From the NCBI GenBank assembly GCA_004794655.1, contig SMMW01000040.1, positions 1,614,501-1,678,500 on the forward strand: DNA of 64,000 nucleotides, written 5' to 3'. The DNA comes from Marisa cornuarietis (lineage: Eukaryota > Mollusca > Gastropoda > Architaenioglossa > Ampullariidae). The position numbers and the translations under genes were made by a program. The notes under the pieces are model-generated. The model saw nothing but the letters and a program-made list of their open reading frames with translations. It had not been told where the DNA came from and did not search any database. Shown piece after piece: positions 34,813 to 47,106 of the stretch. How positions within the stretch are numbered: the first letter of the stretch is position 1; every line of letters begins with the position of its first letter.

Positions 34813-37010
34813 TATTTGTTTTGTGACAATTTTATTTGTTTACTTTAAAATGTTCAGGGACCCATCTCTCTGCATTTTCATTTTCTAGTAAAAACTATAA
34901 CTCGAACTACCATAATTCTGTCGTACATTGACAACTGTTTTTTCCATTGACCTGCAGTGGCTGTTATTAACAGAATAGAAATGTGTTTACTGGCGCATAA
35001 GTCCCTTCGGTTTTATTTCTTTCACAAGATTTAGGTCTCTTTCTTTCTATTTAAACCGCAGCGAGTCAAAATGGGATTCGAGAGAAGAAGACCATGAGCT
35101 CAGTGTTGTGGAACATCAAATGCCATTTCATGAAGTGAGCTTCGTGCTCTGTCTTAACTTGGAGAGCGGATTAAGAGCACCGAAAACCTCAGAGACGAAC
35201 TGCTGAACTTTTGTTCTTCTGCATTTTTCAGTTTTAGATAAAATCAGTATTTCGAAAGAAGTTTTTCTTTTATATTTCACCTGGAAAGGAAACACGGTTC
35301 AGAGCATCTTTCACAGCTACGATTTTATCGTGCTTCTTCTCTGTAAGTGTGACACTAAACATAAAGTCCACTGATGGCTCAATGCCTGATAAATCGGCTC
35401 AGCTTCCAAAAGCGATTATCACAATGTGTAAACACACGTCTGTCGAATGGGACACCGAACAATAATTCTTTCTTGGAGAAGATTTGCCTCAAAAGAGAAA
35501 TGACCGATTTTCGTCCTACTTATAATTCCACGAGGGTGTGGTTTTCTTTGTCATTTCATGCTGCTGATAGTACGATAAACTTTTTAAATAATCTAATGGA
35601 GTTTTTGTCGTTTAAGAAGCGTTCAAAGCAAAATCTTTAATTTAAATTTAATTTTAACGCTACAAAATATTTTTAGTTTTAAAACCGGTGTTGCTGTTCA
35701 TTTGGTTTTCTCTGAGGCTTTTAACAGCATGAAAAGACAGGAAAAGACAGCTCAAAGCAAGCTGTTAAAGGGCAAACACAAAGCTTGAAAGTGCAAATTC
35801 TTTTATGTTTTTAGTTGTATAGTCTTAACGACCTTAAGTCTCTTCTGTTTGTTACAATACGACGAAGTCACGCTGTGAAACACAGCTCTTAAGAGAACAG
35901 CGGTATTTAGAATTTTAGTATTAGTAGGTAAAACAATTTCGTTTTAGTTTTCTCACTACTTTTGAGGGAGGTGTTTTCTTTAAATTAGTATTAGGATTTA
36001 AAAATAATGAAATGGCTTTGTCTCTTTTCTTTTCTGGTGAAAACAGAGCGATGTATTTGAAACTACACAACAGAATGCGTTCGTTAGCAGAGATTAAATT
36101 CATACCAGCACGAAATTAGAAACTTAAACTACATTTTTGAGATACATTTCATCCCTTTGTTTATATCTTCTTTTCCAATTTTTATGTTCTGCTTTCTATA
36201 GTATAGGTTTTTGTTTTATTTACTCGTTTTACAGCAATCCTGCCAATATGGCTGCACAAACGCCTTGATGTATGTATGTATGTATGTATGTATGTATGTA
36301 TGTATGTATGTATGACTCATAAATTTCAACTGTGCAGTGAAAGTGAGGTAGTCAAGGGTAAAGTCAAGTGCTCGGACCCATGGTTATCAAGTGTTTCGAT
36401 TGTGGTAGCTTAGGTAGGAAACAGCAGGTAAAGTTCACTCGATTCACGAGTCAAGGAGGAGGTAAAGTGACCGGTACAATGAGAATACTCGTAAAGGGTT
36501 ATAATCATGTAACCTGGAGCATGGGATGATGTTAACAATTTCTGCACGTGCATCGTAGTTTCTATTCATCTGCCCCTGATACATACAGAGAGACAGAAAT
36601 ACATACATTAATGCATATATACAAGGCGTCTATGCTGGCTTGTTGGATGCCAGTAAAGCTGATGAATAAAATTAGAATAGAATTTGTACTCGTATCCTTA
36701 TGTATAGGCAAGATAGCAATATTAAAACAATAAAGCATTGAATGTTTTTCTTAAAATTGCCTATCCACTCATCATTCTATACATACTTATTAAATACATA
36801 AATAGACGTTTAAAACATGGCACACGTAGTTCACAATTTATCAATCAAAATCATCATTATCCATCTCTAATAACAACTCCACAGACAGATGCTTAGACTC
36901 AACCCTGGAATTGTCTTTTATGGATACACATTGTTCCTTTAGTTCCTTGGCTAAAACAAAGTAGGGAATAACACTACAGCGTACGGCAGACACGTATGTG
37001 TAGTTTCTTT
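34813..37010. other. Unit B receptor upstream flank, non-coding
   Basis: Aligns with 16692-18883 and 49340-51531. Contains the (ATGT)n array at 36270-36313. No gene recognised. Confidence 0.7.
36270..36313. repeat. (ATGT)n microsatellite, medium allele of a paralogous series
   Basis: About 11 units; the same site has about 4-5 units in unit A (18172-18190) and about 24 in unit C (49871-49969). Confidence 0.9.
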
Positions 37011-37181
37011 AATGTAACTGCCGGTGAGAATACTCTTTCAATAATGATTACTTGTTGTACTTATTGCGAATCTCTGCCAGTTAGAATGTTTGTGCAATGA
37101 TGATATTTTGGTATTTATTCGCGACACATGTGTAAGATATTTGTCTTGTTAATAGACGATGGTATGTGTGGTGGAGAACTT
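37011..37181. other. Micro-inverted segment (B/C orientation)
   Basis: Reverse complement of 18884-19056 in unit A, with collinear flanks; see the unit A entry. Confidence 0.85.
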
Positions 37182-37448
37182 GAAATCACCGAGAAATATA
37201 AATAGACAGTTTTCATAAAAGTATAATGTAGCAAGAATACAGTCTAATGACACTGATATATGGTTAACCCTTTAGTCTTTTAATAGCGAGAATCAACTGG
37301 AGGCATACAGACACCCATTAAACTTATATCAGAATCAGTTGCATAAGCGTTTCAAAACTCGCACCGTAACTTTGTTGCTACATTCTGTTGAGTTTTGCCG
37401 TGATAATGCAAAATATTTTTCATGAGCAAATTTTCAGCACCAAAAGAC

Positions 37449-39745
37449 TGTAACGTTTCGCGGCTCAAACTCCTTTTTACTTTGTGAATTGTTGGAAGCA
37501 TAGGTGGATCAGTGGCACGTTCTCGGGAAGCCACGTGACCGTGTGACGCAGACTTCGACTTGCATCACTCCATGACGCGATAGGGGAATTCCCGACTCCT
37601 TTTGTAACCAAGAATTTAATTTGGAATTCCACATGGCGTGGTGTAATTACGGCCGACGCGGTGAGAATCCACGCCGACCACACCCTAAGATAAATTAATG
37701 TATTTAGTCGGCGCATCCCACGTAGCTATGGTGATCGCCATAGTCACCGAATAGCCTAGCGTCTGATTGGACTAAACCAGGGTAAGGAGAATCAAGGTAG
37801 CGAGTTAAACGTTTCCCGGCATTCAGCTGACATCTTTTAGACGAGACAGACCTACACGAGGTCAGTGAAAGACTTGTAACGGGCGAACCGTTGGAGAGAT
37901 TGGAGTGACACGATGAATCGTCGCAGACTGAGGAGACCTACAGCATGACTGGGGCCATATATTTTCGTCGCGCCGCTAAAGTACTTCGAGGCCGGAAAAG
38001 GTCAACTGAGCCTCTAGGTGCGGTAACCCTCGATAGTAGCGGCCACTATTGCCGGCTGATCCAGCCTTCAAGTCAGAGATCGTCACCCCAGCCTCTAACT
38101 CGCTAGAGGCTCACTGAAGATGGCTGTTGTTTACTTCATGCTGTTTGAAGAATAAAAAAATATTCGCAGAAATAGAATATTTCGTGACCAAACTAATCCC
38201 ATCGATATATGGGATGATGTAGCACTCTATCAATGATTTTAAGATTTAAACCTCAGGACATCCTTGAGATCGTGGATGATATACAGGCGGACGTAGAACG
38301 TGCAAAGACAATGTTACACCGACATTGCAAGTGTGTCTTGCTCTTCGATTTTATGCAACGGGTGCCTTTCAAACTGTATATTATCTTGTCACAAACTCTT
38401 GATTATTTTCAGTCTGTTTGAGACGCTTGCTATAGTCACTCTCATCGACACTGACATTGCTGCCTTGTCAAATGTTATTCGAAAAGAAAAACAACTGAAA
38501 ATCATGGAAACATCAACTACAAAAAGACTTTAATTTTTGAACAAAGTAAGTACCGCACGTCTCTCTCTCTCTCTCTCTCTCTCACCCACGTGAGTTTATT
38601 ATTTGCGAATGCGAATTTCCCATTGTTCGCTTGAAAGGGGAACATACAAGAGGGACAAAGGGCCACAGGGCCACTACGCAATTGTGGGTCATAAAACTGG
38701 GCAATTATGGGTCGTAAAGCTGGCCGTCCTTCCACCGTGGCTTGCTTCAAAATAATGTAACCGAGTAGTGGGAAAGTAAAATTAAAGAACTGAAGACATT
38801 CAAATGACAAAGAGACACACCAAGAATAACGAGAATGATAAAAAAGTTGTACCAACAAAGTCGAGAATTGGAAATAAAAATACAGTTATTGAGCGTGTGT
38901 TCGGCACTTCATATTTTCACAGATAATGACTTAACCTATCGTAAATCGTCACAAATCTCTTCTAAAAGCATCCAAGCCTCTTTATTGGTTAAACAGACTT
39001 TCCTAAGTGATAGGCCGATGTTGAATTTTCTTTTGTTTATTTTTCTTTGCCTCTAATTGTGCATGCTAAGGAACGCAGGAAATAGCAGACCGCCGACTGT
39101 TGTGGTCATGTGGGCATGCGCAGTGACAGGATTTCCCTGACTGTAACTATGTAGGTCGAGTGTCTAAATATAAAGTGGCTGCTAGTTGACCTCCGGTCAA
39201 AACGGTGTGAACAATTGCGGGGAACTCACCTACGAGCTCACCGGCGGTTTGAGGTTAAGAGGAGTGTACACTGACCCACGGACAGAAATATGGCCCATGG
39301 TCTTCAAGCCGGGATCTACTGTTGTGTGCCGCGGGGATCTTTATTTTGTGATTCGTGAATTTGGATGGACTTTTTCCGTGGAATCTTACACTTGTTTAGG
39401 ATACAGTTCGCCGGTCATCAACCCAGGTGAACCTATAGGCGGGCTGTCCACCTACCTTGGGTATACCTGACCGTCGAAAGGACAAAGCAGACAGGTGACA
39501 TTTGCCGCGGAAAGGGGATCCTAACCTCCAGTATTTGTCAGTTTTTTTATTATTTTTATACAGTTCTCTGTTTTTTTCACCATCTCATTTCTACTTTTCG
39601 TTTGGAACATTAAAGGTTGGAATCGTTGGCCAGCCCTTTTTGTGTGAAAAAGGAAGAAGAGTTCCATGGGTGTAGCTACATGTAGATGTACACTCACGTT
39701 CGCATCCATTTATAAGTGCACTCTTCGCCCAAAACGTTAAAAATA
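37449..39745. repeat. E1 repeat, longest copy (unit B)
   Basis: Inserted at the place where unit A has an uninterrupted sequence (19320). The left terminus is TGTAACGTTTCGCGGCTC; the right end reversed shows a similar TAACGTTTTGGG, so the termini are loosely inverted. At 2.3 kb this copy holds an extra middle part (about 37950-39290) that unit C lacks. The middle has a short (TC)n at 38561-38582 and a TATA-like stretch near 39170 but no recognisable transposase or polymerase frame. Class is unresolved: a non-autonomous DNA transposon or an LTR derivative. Confidence 0.6.
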
Positions 39746-40755
39746 CACTTGTTTTTAGAGCAGGAGAGACAAACACTTTATAATCTACAAACAAGTGTAA
39801 TGAAACTACTGATGAAATATTTCAACTATTGTGAAAGAAATCAAAATGTCTAAAATAGTCTGAAAAATATTTTCTACCATTACCATAGACATTACCTACG
39901 ACAAATGTAGCATCGCTACCCGATTCAGTGTCTTCGATTTTCCTCTTCTGTCTTCATTGTCCGATGTATTACCTGCTACTTGAAATGCTGCTCTGTCACT
40001 GCCGGAGTTACACACAGTGCAATGCTTTGAACAAGACAAATGTTTATGCGGGTTTTATATTAGTGTTACATAATTGAACCCTGTACTAGCATCATAAACA
40101 TTAATCATGTTTAGTGTGTCCACAGAATGAGCAACAGTTTCTTTACTTTGTGGACTCGTGACAAACATTTTATAAGAAAGTCTTAAGTCACATCGTCCCT
40201 GGATGTTTAACACTGTCATGACAGTTGACTACAGTCGGGATGTAGGTAAGAAATGTAAGGATGGGACAGATGATTGAATAGATGATGGAATAGATGCAGC
40301 CTCTGTCACTGGAAAAACAGTCACAAGGGTGAATATTTTTGGGAACAGGATGGAAGAAGATTGTGCCATGTTGGAAGAAACAATTGAAATTAAATTCAAC
40401 ACTTGACTGTAGGATAACTGACCATGAACACAAGAAGCTCCATTTCATTTGTAAAAGCTAATGGGTTCTATTTTTTAACTTTTTTAAAACATGCCCTAAC
40501 CACATACAAATGTACACACACAACAAACAATTGCCGTAAGTACATGTTTTATATGTGTTGTATCCAATTAAAATATTTTGTTATTTTAAAGCTTGTGAAA
40601 GCTTGTTGTCGATGTCAGGTCTGAACTAAAAAAAACAAACAACAGGAGCCATGGCAACTGATGTCACGACCTAGTTTCCCTGCAGACATTGTATACTCGT
40701 GGTAGAAATTTTATAACAAAATCTAACGGCACATCTTCCTTGGATATGTTTAACG
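39746..40755. other. Unit B distal part, non-coding
   Basis: Aligns with A and C. The segment 40215-40320 is a diverged copy of 40768-40870, so the unit contains an internal tandem-like duplication of about 550 bp. A minus-strand copy of the Cys-rich motif lies near 39930-40060 and is open there. Confidence 0.6.
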
Positions 40756-41085
40756 GTGTCAAGACAATTGATTACAGTCAGGATGTCAGCAGCTGGTAAG
40801 GAATGTAAGGATGGGATAGATGATGGAAAAGATGCAGCCTCTGTCACTGGAGAAACAGTCACATGGGTAAAATCGCTAGAACCTGAACATTTGTCTTGTT
40901 CAAAGCATTGTGCCGTGTGTAACACTAACAGTGACAGGATAGCATTTCAAGTAACACGTGATGCATCGGACAATGTTATTCACTGTGTGTTGGGTGAACA
41001 TGCACTCTGCCGCTACCACACGCCTTTTGTATCTAAGTTCAAAAGCATCGTATACACTTTGGTCAGCTTTGCGGGTATACAGTAA
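40756..41085 (+). other. Small Cys-rich open frame (left arm copy)
   Basis: 109-residue frame with an acidic start and the motif CSKHCAVCNTNSDRIAFQV followed by SDN and more Cys/His. It is matched by 46699-47106 in the right arm. A second diverged motif copy occurs in each unit (near 39930-40060, 47757-47870 and 19480-19620), partly broken by stops. Identity between arms here is near-perfect at DNA level, so conservation cannot be taken as evidence of coding. Function unknown; it may be a relic exon. Confidence 0.3.
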
Positions 41086-41499
41086 CAATAAACCTGATAA
41101 CTGTATGAAATGTATAAGCTTTGGTTGAAAGTTGTCACAAAGACCGATAACAGACAAATTGTGAGGAAGAGAAAAACGGTAAAGGGAGAGAGTAAGAGCG
41201 AGAAGTTGCTGGCAGAGTCACAGTGCTTCTCTCCCATTCGCTGTAAACGACAACGGTCATTGTCAAAGAAACAATGAACCTGTCAAGTTTGATAAAGTAA
41301 ATGGTGAATACACACGTACTTCCTTATTCCGTACCCAGATTTGCTAGACTCATTTTCTCCCTATTAATCACCAAACTCTCCCTCATTATATTTAGGATCC
41401 CGATACACATTGGATACACATATTAAGCACGATAGGACTTCCATACATAGACCATCAATTTGGTTTAACTTTTAACAAAGCATATTAGTTTGCCTAAAA

Positions 41500-41740
41500 A
41501 TGACTGATACCTGTTGTTGGGGGAGGATGGTATACATGGATAGACGTGGCAGTTGACAGGGCCCGCCACACTTGCCTATTCTGAGCGATAGCGAGCAGGT
41601 CCTCTACGGGCCGACCTGTCCAGTCTTTGACCTTTGCAAGCCAACGCGGCGTCGACAACCTTCGAAGGTACCTTGAAGGACAGTTTTCGACAAGTTGTCG
41701 TGTCGGATCACATCACCAGAGCAGACCAGCTTATGTCGCT
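41500..41740 (-). pseudogene. LINE (IRIATA-type) C-terminal relic, left arm
   Basis: Minus strand shows the RHDNLSKTVLQGTFEGCRRR signature in broken frames followed by a degenerate NW..KDWTG block. The inverted copy is at 46080-46290. Confidence 0.55.
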
Positions 41741-41981
41741 CGTGAGAGCTGAAGTTTCTTTCATAAAATGCAAACTATCTTCCATGAAAACTGTTATCTG
41801 CCGTTAGAGAATCTCGAGCAAGTGCGTAGTGATTGATTAAGTCATTGTCGTATATCATTTTTCCTTACTTTTTATTTCCTACTCATCTGTGTCGGGAGAC
41901 AGTTTGCAATGACGGTCGATAATTAGGCCGCTTCGTGTCACTACGTTTAATGTTGCCGATCCAACGATGTCTCGCATTCCT
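41741..41981. other. Unassigned part of left arm
   Basis: No gene. It shows the uninterrupted sequence (ACTTAATCAATCACTA on the C-strand orientation, near 41840) where the right arm carries the insertion at 45029-45945. Confidence 0.5.
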
Positions 41982-42735
41982 TTATCTTCTACTATTTGTT
42001 TTACTGTATGAAGGTGATCTAGAACAAGTAGAGAAAAGGGTTGGGTTGAAATTCTCTACTTGTAAGTATACCTGATGGTGCTGCTGTGACAAATCTTGCT
42101 TAGCCTGGTCATTACTGATCCAGATGAGGGTGTCTGAAATGATGTTTGCCATGACTTTGCTTCTGTCAGTGAAGGTCTCCATTACATATAAGGACACACT
42201 AAAAAAATGACTGATATCTGTCGTTGGGGGAGGGGAAATCACATGATTAAATGTGGCAGCTGACAAGGCCCGCCCCTCTTGCCTATTGTAGGTGAGCAGG
42301 TCCTGTACATGACGACCAGTCCAGTCTTTGACGTTCGTAAGCCAGTTCTTCCTCTGGCCACCGCGGCGTCGACTAACCTCCAAAGAGCCCTAAGGATGGT
42401 CTTCGACAAGGTGTCGTGCCGGGTTACATGACCACAGAAGACCAGCTTCCTTCGCCTGACTGTTGAAAGTAAAGGTTCCTGGCGTCCTACGAGTGTAGCA
42501 ATCTTGTTTCGTGCTATATGTGAGATCGGGAGTAGCCTGCTCAGGCACTTGTTCTCGAATGACTAGATTCACCTTTCCGTTTCGGCGAGCAGAGTCCACG
42601 TGTCATATTCATAGAGCATGATCTGTGCTACCAAAAATTTGTGAAGCTTGTACTTGGTAGTAAACCTTATCTTCTGGCTATACCAGATCCTCTCTTGCTT
42701 AGCTTTTGTCGCTGTTGCTGTTGCGATCCTAATGC
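41982..42735 (-). pseudogene. LINE (IRIATA-type RT family), C-terminal part, at palindrome centre
   Basis: Reading leftward from 42734: RIRIATAT..ERIWYSQKIRF, YKLHKFLVAQIMLYEYDTW and LLAETER, then broken frames, then GGQRKNWLTNVKDWTGRHVQ and the PPPTTDIS end near 42215. The part from 42415 leftward is inside the palindrome arm; the part 42416-42735 is in the spacer and single-copy. The upstream RT is cut off by the L2-type LINE tail at 42736. Confidence 0.7.

Positions 42736-42832
<97 letters not shown>
42736..42832. repeat. (ATG)n microsatellite, LINE tail
   Basis: About 32 units. It is the (CAT)n tail of the minus-strand L2-type LINE that follows; the same tail is short at 2108 and 29230. 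Confidence 0.95.
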
Positions 42833-44455
42833 TCCATTTGTAATGCGCAGGTATCCATTCAGAAGAATGCTCATTGTGCAGCAAATCAAAATATAAAGAA
42901 ATAGAATAAAAAAGTAAATAAATAAATAAAACACCAGGAAAGTAAAAAATAAAGACAGAAGTTATGCTTGGTTGTTTACGTTTAAGTCCGTCTTAAATAA
43001 ACAGATGGGTCTTCAGTCTTTTTCGAAACGTTGTTGGTGATGTGATGGTGGATAGTGACGATGGCAGAGCATATCACAGTTTAGGTGCCGCGTTTTGGAA
43101 GGCCCTGGCTCGAGTGCGCTTCTTGTTTGTGTCTTCCACTGCAGGGAGACAGAAGCGTGACTGGGAGCCAGAGCGCAGACCAAATGACGGCTGTTAAGGA
43201 GGAACTACCTCTTGCAAATAGTCAGGAGCAGTTCTAAACATGCAGGACTGTGCAATCGAAAGCACCTTGTGATCAATGCTCTTGTTCACTGGGAGCCAGT
43301 GAAGGCTCTGTAGGATAGGTGTGATGTGCACAGTGGACGACTTTGCACGGGTGACAATCCTGGCGGCTGTGTTCTGAACTCTTTGGAGTCGATCCAACTG
43401 CGTAGCAGGTATACCCCACAATGCACTATTGCAGTAGTCTAATCTTGATATGATGGTAGCCACAGCAAGTGAGTTGGCAGCAGCTTGAGTCAGCATGGGC
43501 CGTAGTCTACCTAAAGTCCTCAAAAAGTAGTAGGATTTTGCCACAACAGAACTAACATAGTTGTACATGGAGAGTTCGGCATCAATAAAGAGCCCTAGGT
43601 CCCGTACACAGTCAGCAAAGGCTATGGAGGCGTCACCGACCTGCACGGCACTAATGCCGATCTGCTCCCTTCTGGCCCTGGGGCCGCACAGTAACGCTTC
43701 TGTCTTGTCGTCGTTGAGTTTAAGACGATTCCTGGTCATCCAGGCCTTCACCGCAACACAACAAGATTCAAGTCGCTGAAGCGCATTCCTAGCAACTGCT
43801 GGGTCGGGGGGGAAAACTGTTCAGAATCTGTGTATCGTCCGCAAAGAACTGACGTTCCATCTGAAAGCGTTCAATGACCCGTCCAAGCTGTGAAGTATAT
43901 ACCGAAAATAATAATGGACCCAGAACGGATCCCTATGGTATGCCGCACACCAGAGGAACTGCCTCAGAGCTTGCAGAGCCGACAATCACTCTCTGAGATC
44001 TATCGGAAAGATAGGATCGAGTCAATCCACTGCAGCGCAGCGCTCTGGATACCATCCTCTGACGACAGTCTCTGGAGCAGCAGGCGGTGGTTGATGGTGT
44101 CAAACGCACTACTCTGGTCGAGTAACACCAACAGCACTAAGTTGCCAGAGTTGACACTACAAAGATTGTCATTGGTCACACGAAGAAGAAAAGTTTTTGT
44201 GCTTAAGCCAGGACGATACGCTGACTGAAATTTATCTAGGCAGCTATAAGTAATAAAATGGGTCATAAGCTGCTCTGCGACCACCCTCTGAAGTAGCTGG
44301 GAAATATATGATAAATTTGACACTGGACGATAGTTTTTACAGTCAGAGGGATCCAGGTTTGCCTTTTTCAACAAGGGCTTCACAACGGCCGGTTTAAAAC
44401 ACCGTGGAACACATCCTGCTCTCAAACTGGCATTAATAATGTCCAAAATGACAGG
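42833..44455 (-). pseudogene. L2/CR1-like LINE, reverse transcriptase and 3' end, in palindrome spacer
   Basis: Two long minus-strand frames: 44000-44581 carries NYRPVSNLSYISQLLQRVV, FQSAYRPGLSTKTFLLRV and VLLDQSSAFDTINHRLLL; 43194-43751 carries MKAWMTRNRLKLNDDKTEAL, LDYCNSALWGIP and LQSLHWLPVNKSIDH. The catalytic box should lie near 43800, where the frame is broken. The 3' UTR runs to the (CAT)n tail. It starts abruptly at about 44455, exactly where the right palindrome arm begins. Confidence 0.8.
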
Positions 44456-44880
44456 AAAGACCATCCTTAAGGCACCTTGGAGGTTAGTCGACGCCGCGGT
44501 GGTCAGAGAAAGAACTGGCTTACAAACGTCAAAGACTGGACTGGTCGTCATGTACAGGACCTGCTCACCTACAATAGGCAAGAGGGGCGGGCCTTGTCAG
44601 GTGCCACATCTATTCATGTGATTTCCCCTCCCCCAACGACAGATATCAGTCATTTTTTTTAGTGTGTCCTTATATGTAATGGAGACCTTCACTGACAGAA
44701 GCAAAGTCATGGCTAACATCACTTCAGACACCCTCAACTGGATCAGTAATGACCAGGCTAAGCAAGATTTGTCACAGCAGCACCATCAGGTATACTTACA
44801 AGTAGAGAATTTCAACCCAACCCTTTTCTCTACTTGTTCTAGATCACCTTCATACAGTAAAACAAATAGTAGAAGATAAA
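44456..44880 (+). pseudogene. LINE (IRIATA-type) C-terminus, right arm copy
   Basis: Inverted copy of 41982-42400 with about 3 percent differences: GGQRKNWLTNVKDWTG near 44500-44550 and PPPTTDIS near 44630. A following frame, 44664-44879, is the same in both arms and is not recognised. Confidence 0.65.
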
Positions 44881-45028
44881 GGAATGCGAGACATCGTTGG
44901 ATCAGCAACATCAAACGTAGTGACACGAAGCGGCCTAATTATAGACCGTCATTGCAAACAGTCTCCCGACACAGATGAGTAGGAAATAAAAAGTAGGGAA
45001 AAATGATATACGACAATGACTTAATGTA

Positions 45029-45945
45029 ATCCCACGGACACATGTGCGGTTCGTTGTTTATTGTACTTTATGATGACACTGTCTGCATGCTATATCTTCT
45101 GTGTTTGGATGCTTGTGTCTTTAATTAATGGAGCCATCACTATCAAGAACATGAGTCTACGGCAATGGAGGCTGTTCCTTGTTCACTGCCCTTGTTGTGG
45201 CCAGGGACAGTCGAGTCTGTTTCAAGACAACGCCCGTTTTACTACCCTCCCCCACTTTCAGGTCTGAGCTGACTGTCAAGCACCGATTGAAAAAGAAAAC
45301 CAGCAGGTGACTTGGCTCCAGCTCCTAGGAACTGACGTCACGACCTACTTTTCTTGCAGGTTGCTGCAGCTCGACGAGTCCTAAAAATAAGTCAGCGATA
45401 GTGCGACGCACGTAAAAAAAAAAAAAAGGTGCACACATTGTTAACTGAGCGACGAAGACGTCATCGTCTAACAGACATTTACTCTGGATACGCAGCTAAC
45501 AGTTTTAAAATATAAAACTAATAATATTTACACATTTTGGTGTTTTAATCATCATCATGGTCGGGTTTTATTTCGCATTTCCCTACATGGAGGTGAGATC
45601 GATGCGCTTCACAAGAGACCAGGGGCAGTGGCGGGCCCTGTCAGCTACCGCGTCTATCCTTGTGCTCCCCCAAACGCCAGGTGCCAGGCAAGGGGCGGCT
45701 GGCTGACTGACTGAGGGGCAGTGGGGAAAGAGTCCGTGTGATGTAGGCGTCACAGCTGAGTACAAACAAACACAGCATACATACAGGAATATGCACAATG
45801 CAGGAACAAGAAGGGTCGCAGAGATGGGGGTAAGGGGGAGAAGGAGAACAAGAAGGACGAAAGATAGTGGCACTTTTTCTAAGCAGCGCAAGGTGCGGAT
45901 TCAAGAAGCAGTCTCCTAACTAGGATTTTCTATGGACGCTTTCGT
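45029..45945. mobile_element. Insertion specific to right arm, about 0.9 kb
   Basis: The left arm has contiguous flanks where the right arm carries this block. It includes a run of A at 45414-45427, a fragment resembling the LINE C-terminal end near 45600-45660 (QWRALSATASILVLPQTP), and a segment near 45240-45370 similar to unit DNA around 40600-40680. It looks composite. No convincing target duplication was found, so a deletion in the left arm is also possible. Confidence 0.5.
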
Positions 45946-46079
45946 CATCAATCACTACGCACTTGCTCGAGATTCTCTAACGGCAGACAACAGTTTTCCT
46001 GCAAGATAGTTTGCATTTTATGAAAGAAACTTCAGCTCTCACGAGCGACATAAGCTGGTCTGCTCTGGTGATGTGATCC

Positions 46080-46290
46080 GACACGACAACTTGTCGAAAA
46101 CTGTCCTTCAAGGTACCTTCGAAGGTTGTCGACGCCGCGTTGGCTTGCAAAGGTCAAAGACTGGACAGGTCGGCCCGTAGAGGACCTGCTCGCTATCGCT
46201 CAGAATAGGCAAGTGTGGCGGGCCCTGTCAACTGCCACGTCTATCCATGTATACCATCCTCCCCCAACAACAGGTATCAGTCATTTTTAG
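46080..46290 (+). pseudogene. LINE (IRIATA-type) C-terminal relic, right arm
   Basis: Inverted and virtually identical copy of 41500-41740. Confidence 0.55.
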
Positions 46291-46698
46291 GCAAACTAAT
46301 ATGCTTTGTTAAAAGTTAAACCAAATTGATGGTCTATGTATGGAAGTCCTATCGTGCTTAATATGTGTATCCAATGTGTATCGGGATCCTAAATATAATG
46401 AGGGAGAGTTTGGTGATTAATAGGGAGAAAATGAGTCTAGCAAATCTGGGTACGGAATAAGGAAGTACGTGTGTATTCACCATTTACTTTATCAATTTTG
46501 ACAGGTTCATTGTTTCTTTGACAATGACCGTTGTCGTTTACAGCGAATGGGAGAGAAGCACTGTGACTCTGCCAGCAACTTCTCGCTCTTACTCTCTCCC
46601 TTTACCGTTTTTCTCTTCCTCACAATTTGTCTGTTATCGGTCTTTGTGACAACTTTCAACCAAAGCTTATACATTTCATACAGTTATCAGGTTTATTG

Positions 46699-47106
46699 TT
46701 ACTGTATACCCGCAAAGCTGACCAAAGTGTATACGATGCTTTTGAACTTAGATACAAAAGGCGTGTGGTAGCGGCAGAGTGCATGTTCACCCAACACACA
46801 GTGAATAACATTGTCCGATGCATCACGTGTTACTTGAAATGCTATCCTGTCACTGTTAGTGTTACACACGGCACAATGCTTTGAACAAGACAAATGTTCA
46901 GGTTCTAGCGATTTTACCCATGTGACTGTTTTTCCAGTGACAGAGGCTGCATCTTTTCCATCATCTATTTCATCATCTTTTCCATCATCTATCCCATCCT
47001 TACATTCCTTACCAGCTGCTGACATCCCGACTGTAATCAATTGTCTTGACACCGTTATTAAACATATACAAGGAAGATGTGCCGTTAGACCACCATGAGT
47101 ATACAA
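46699..47106 (-). other. Small Cys-rich open frame (right arm copy)
   Basis: 135-residue frame matching 40756-41085, with a longer N-terminus and an in-frame duplication of an acidic DDGKD-type block (near 46975-47010) that the left arm lacks. The Cys-rich half is identical to the left arm. Confidence 0.3.

Larger units (their letters stand above)
33663..42415 (-). repeat. Segmental duplication unit B, left arm of a palindrome
   Basis: Reverse complement of 44440-52689 (unit C) over almost its full length, and direct repeat of 15525-20262 (unit A). Identity with C, judged by eye on several stretches, is about 90-92 percent near the receptor and near 40200-40500, near-perfect between about 40860 and 41775, and about 97 percent at 42000-42380. 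It contains a receptor, the E1 repeat and LINE relics. Confidence 0.85.
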
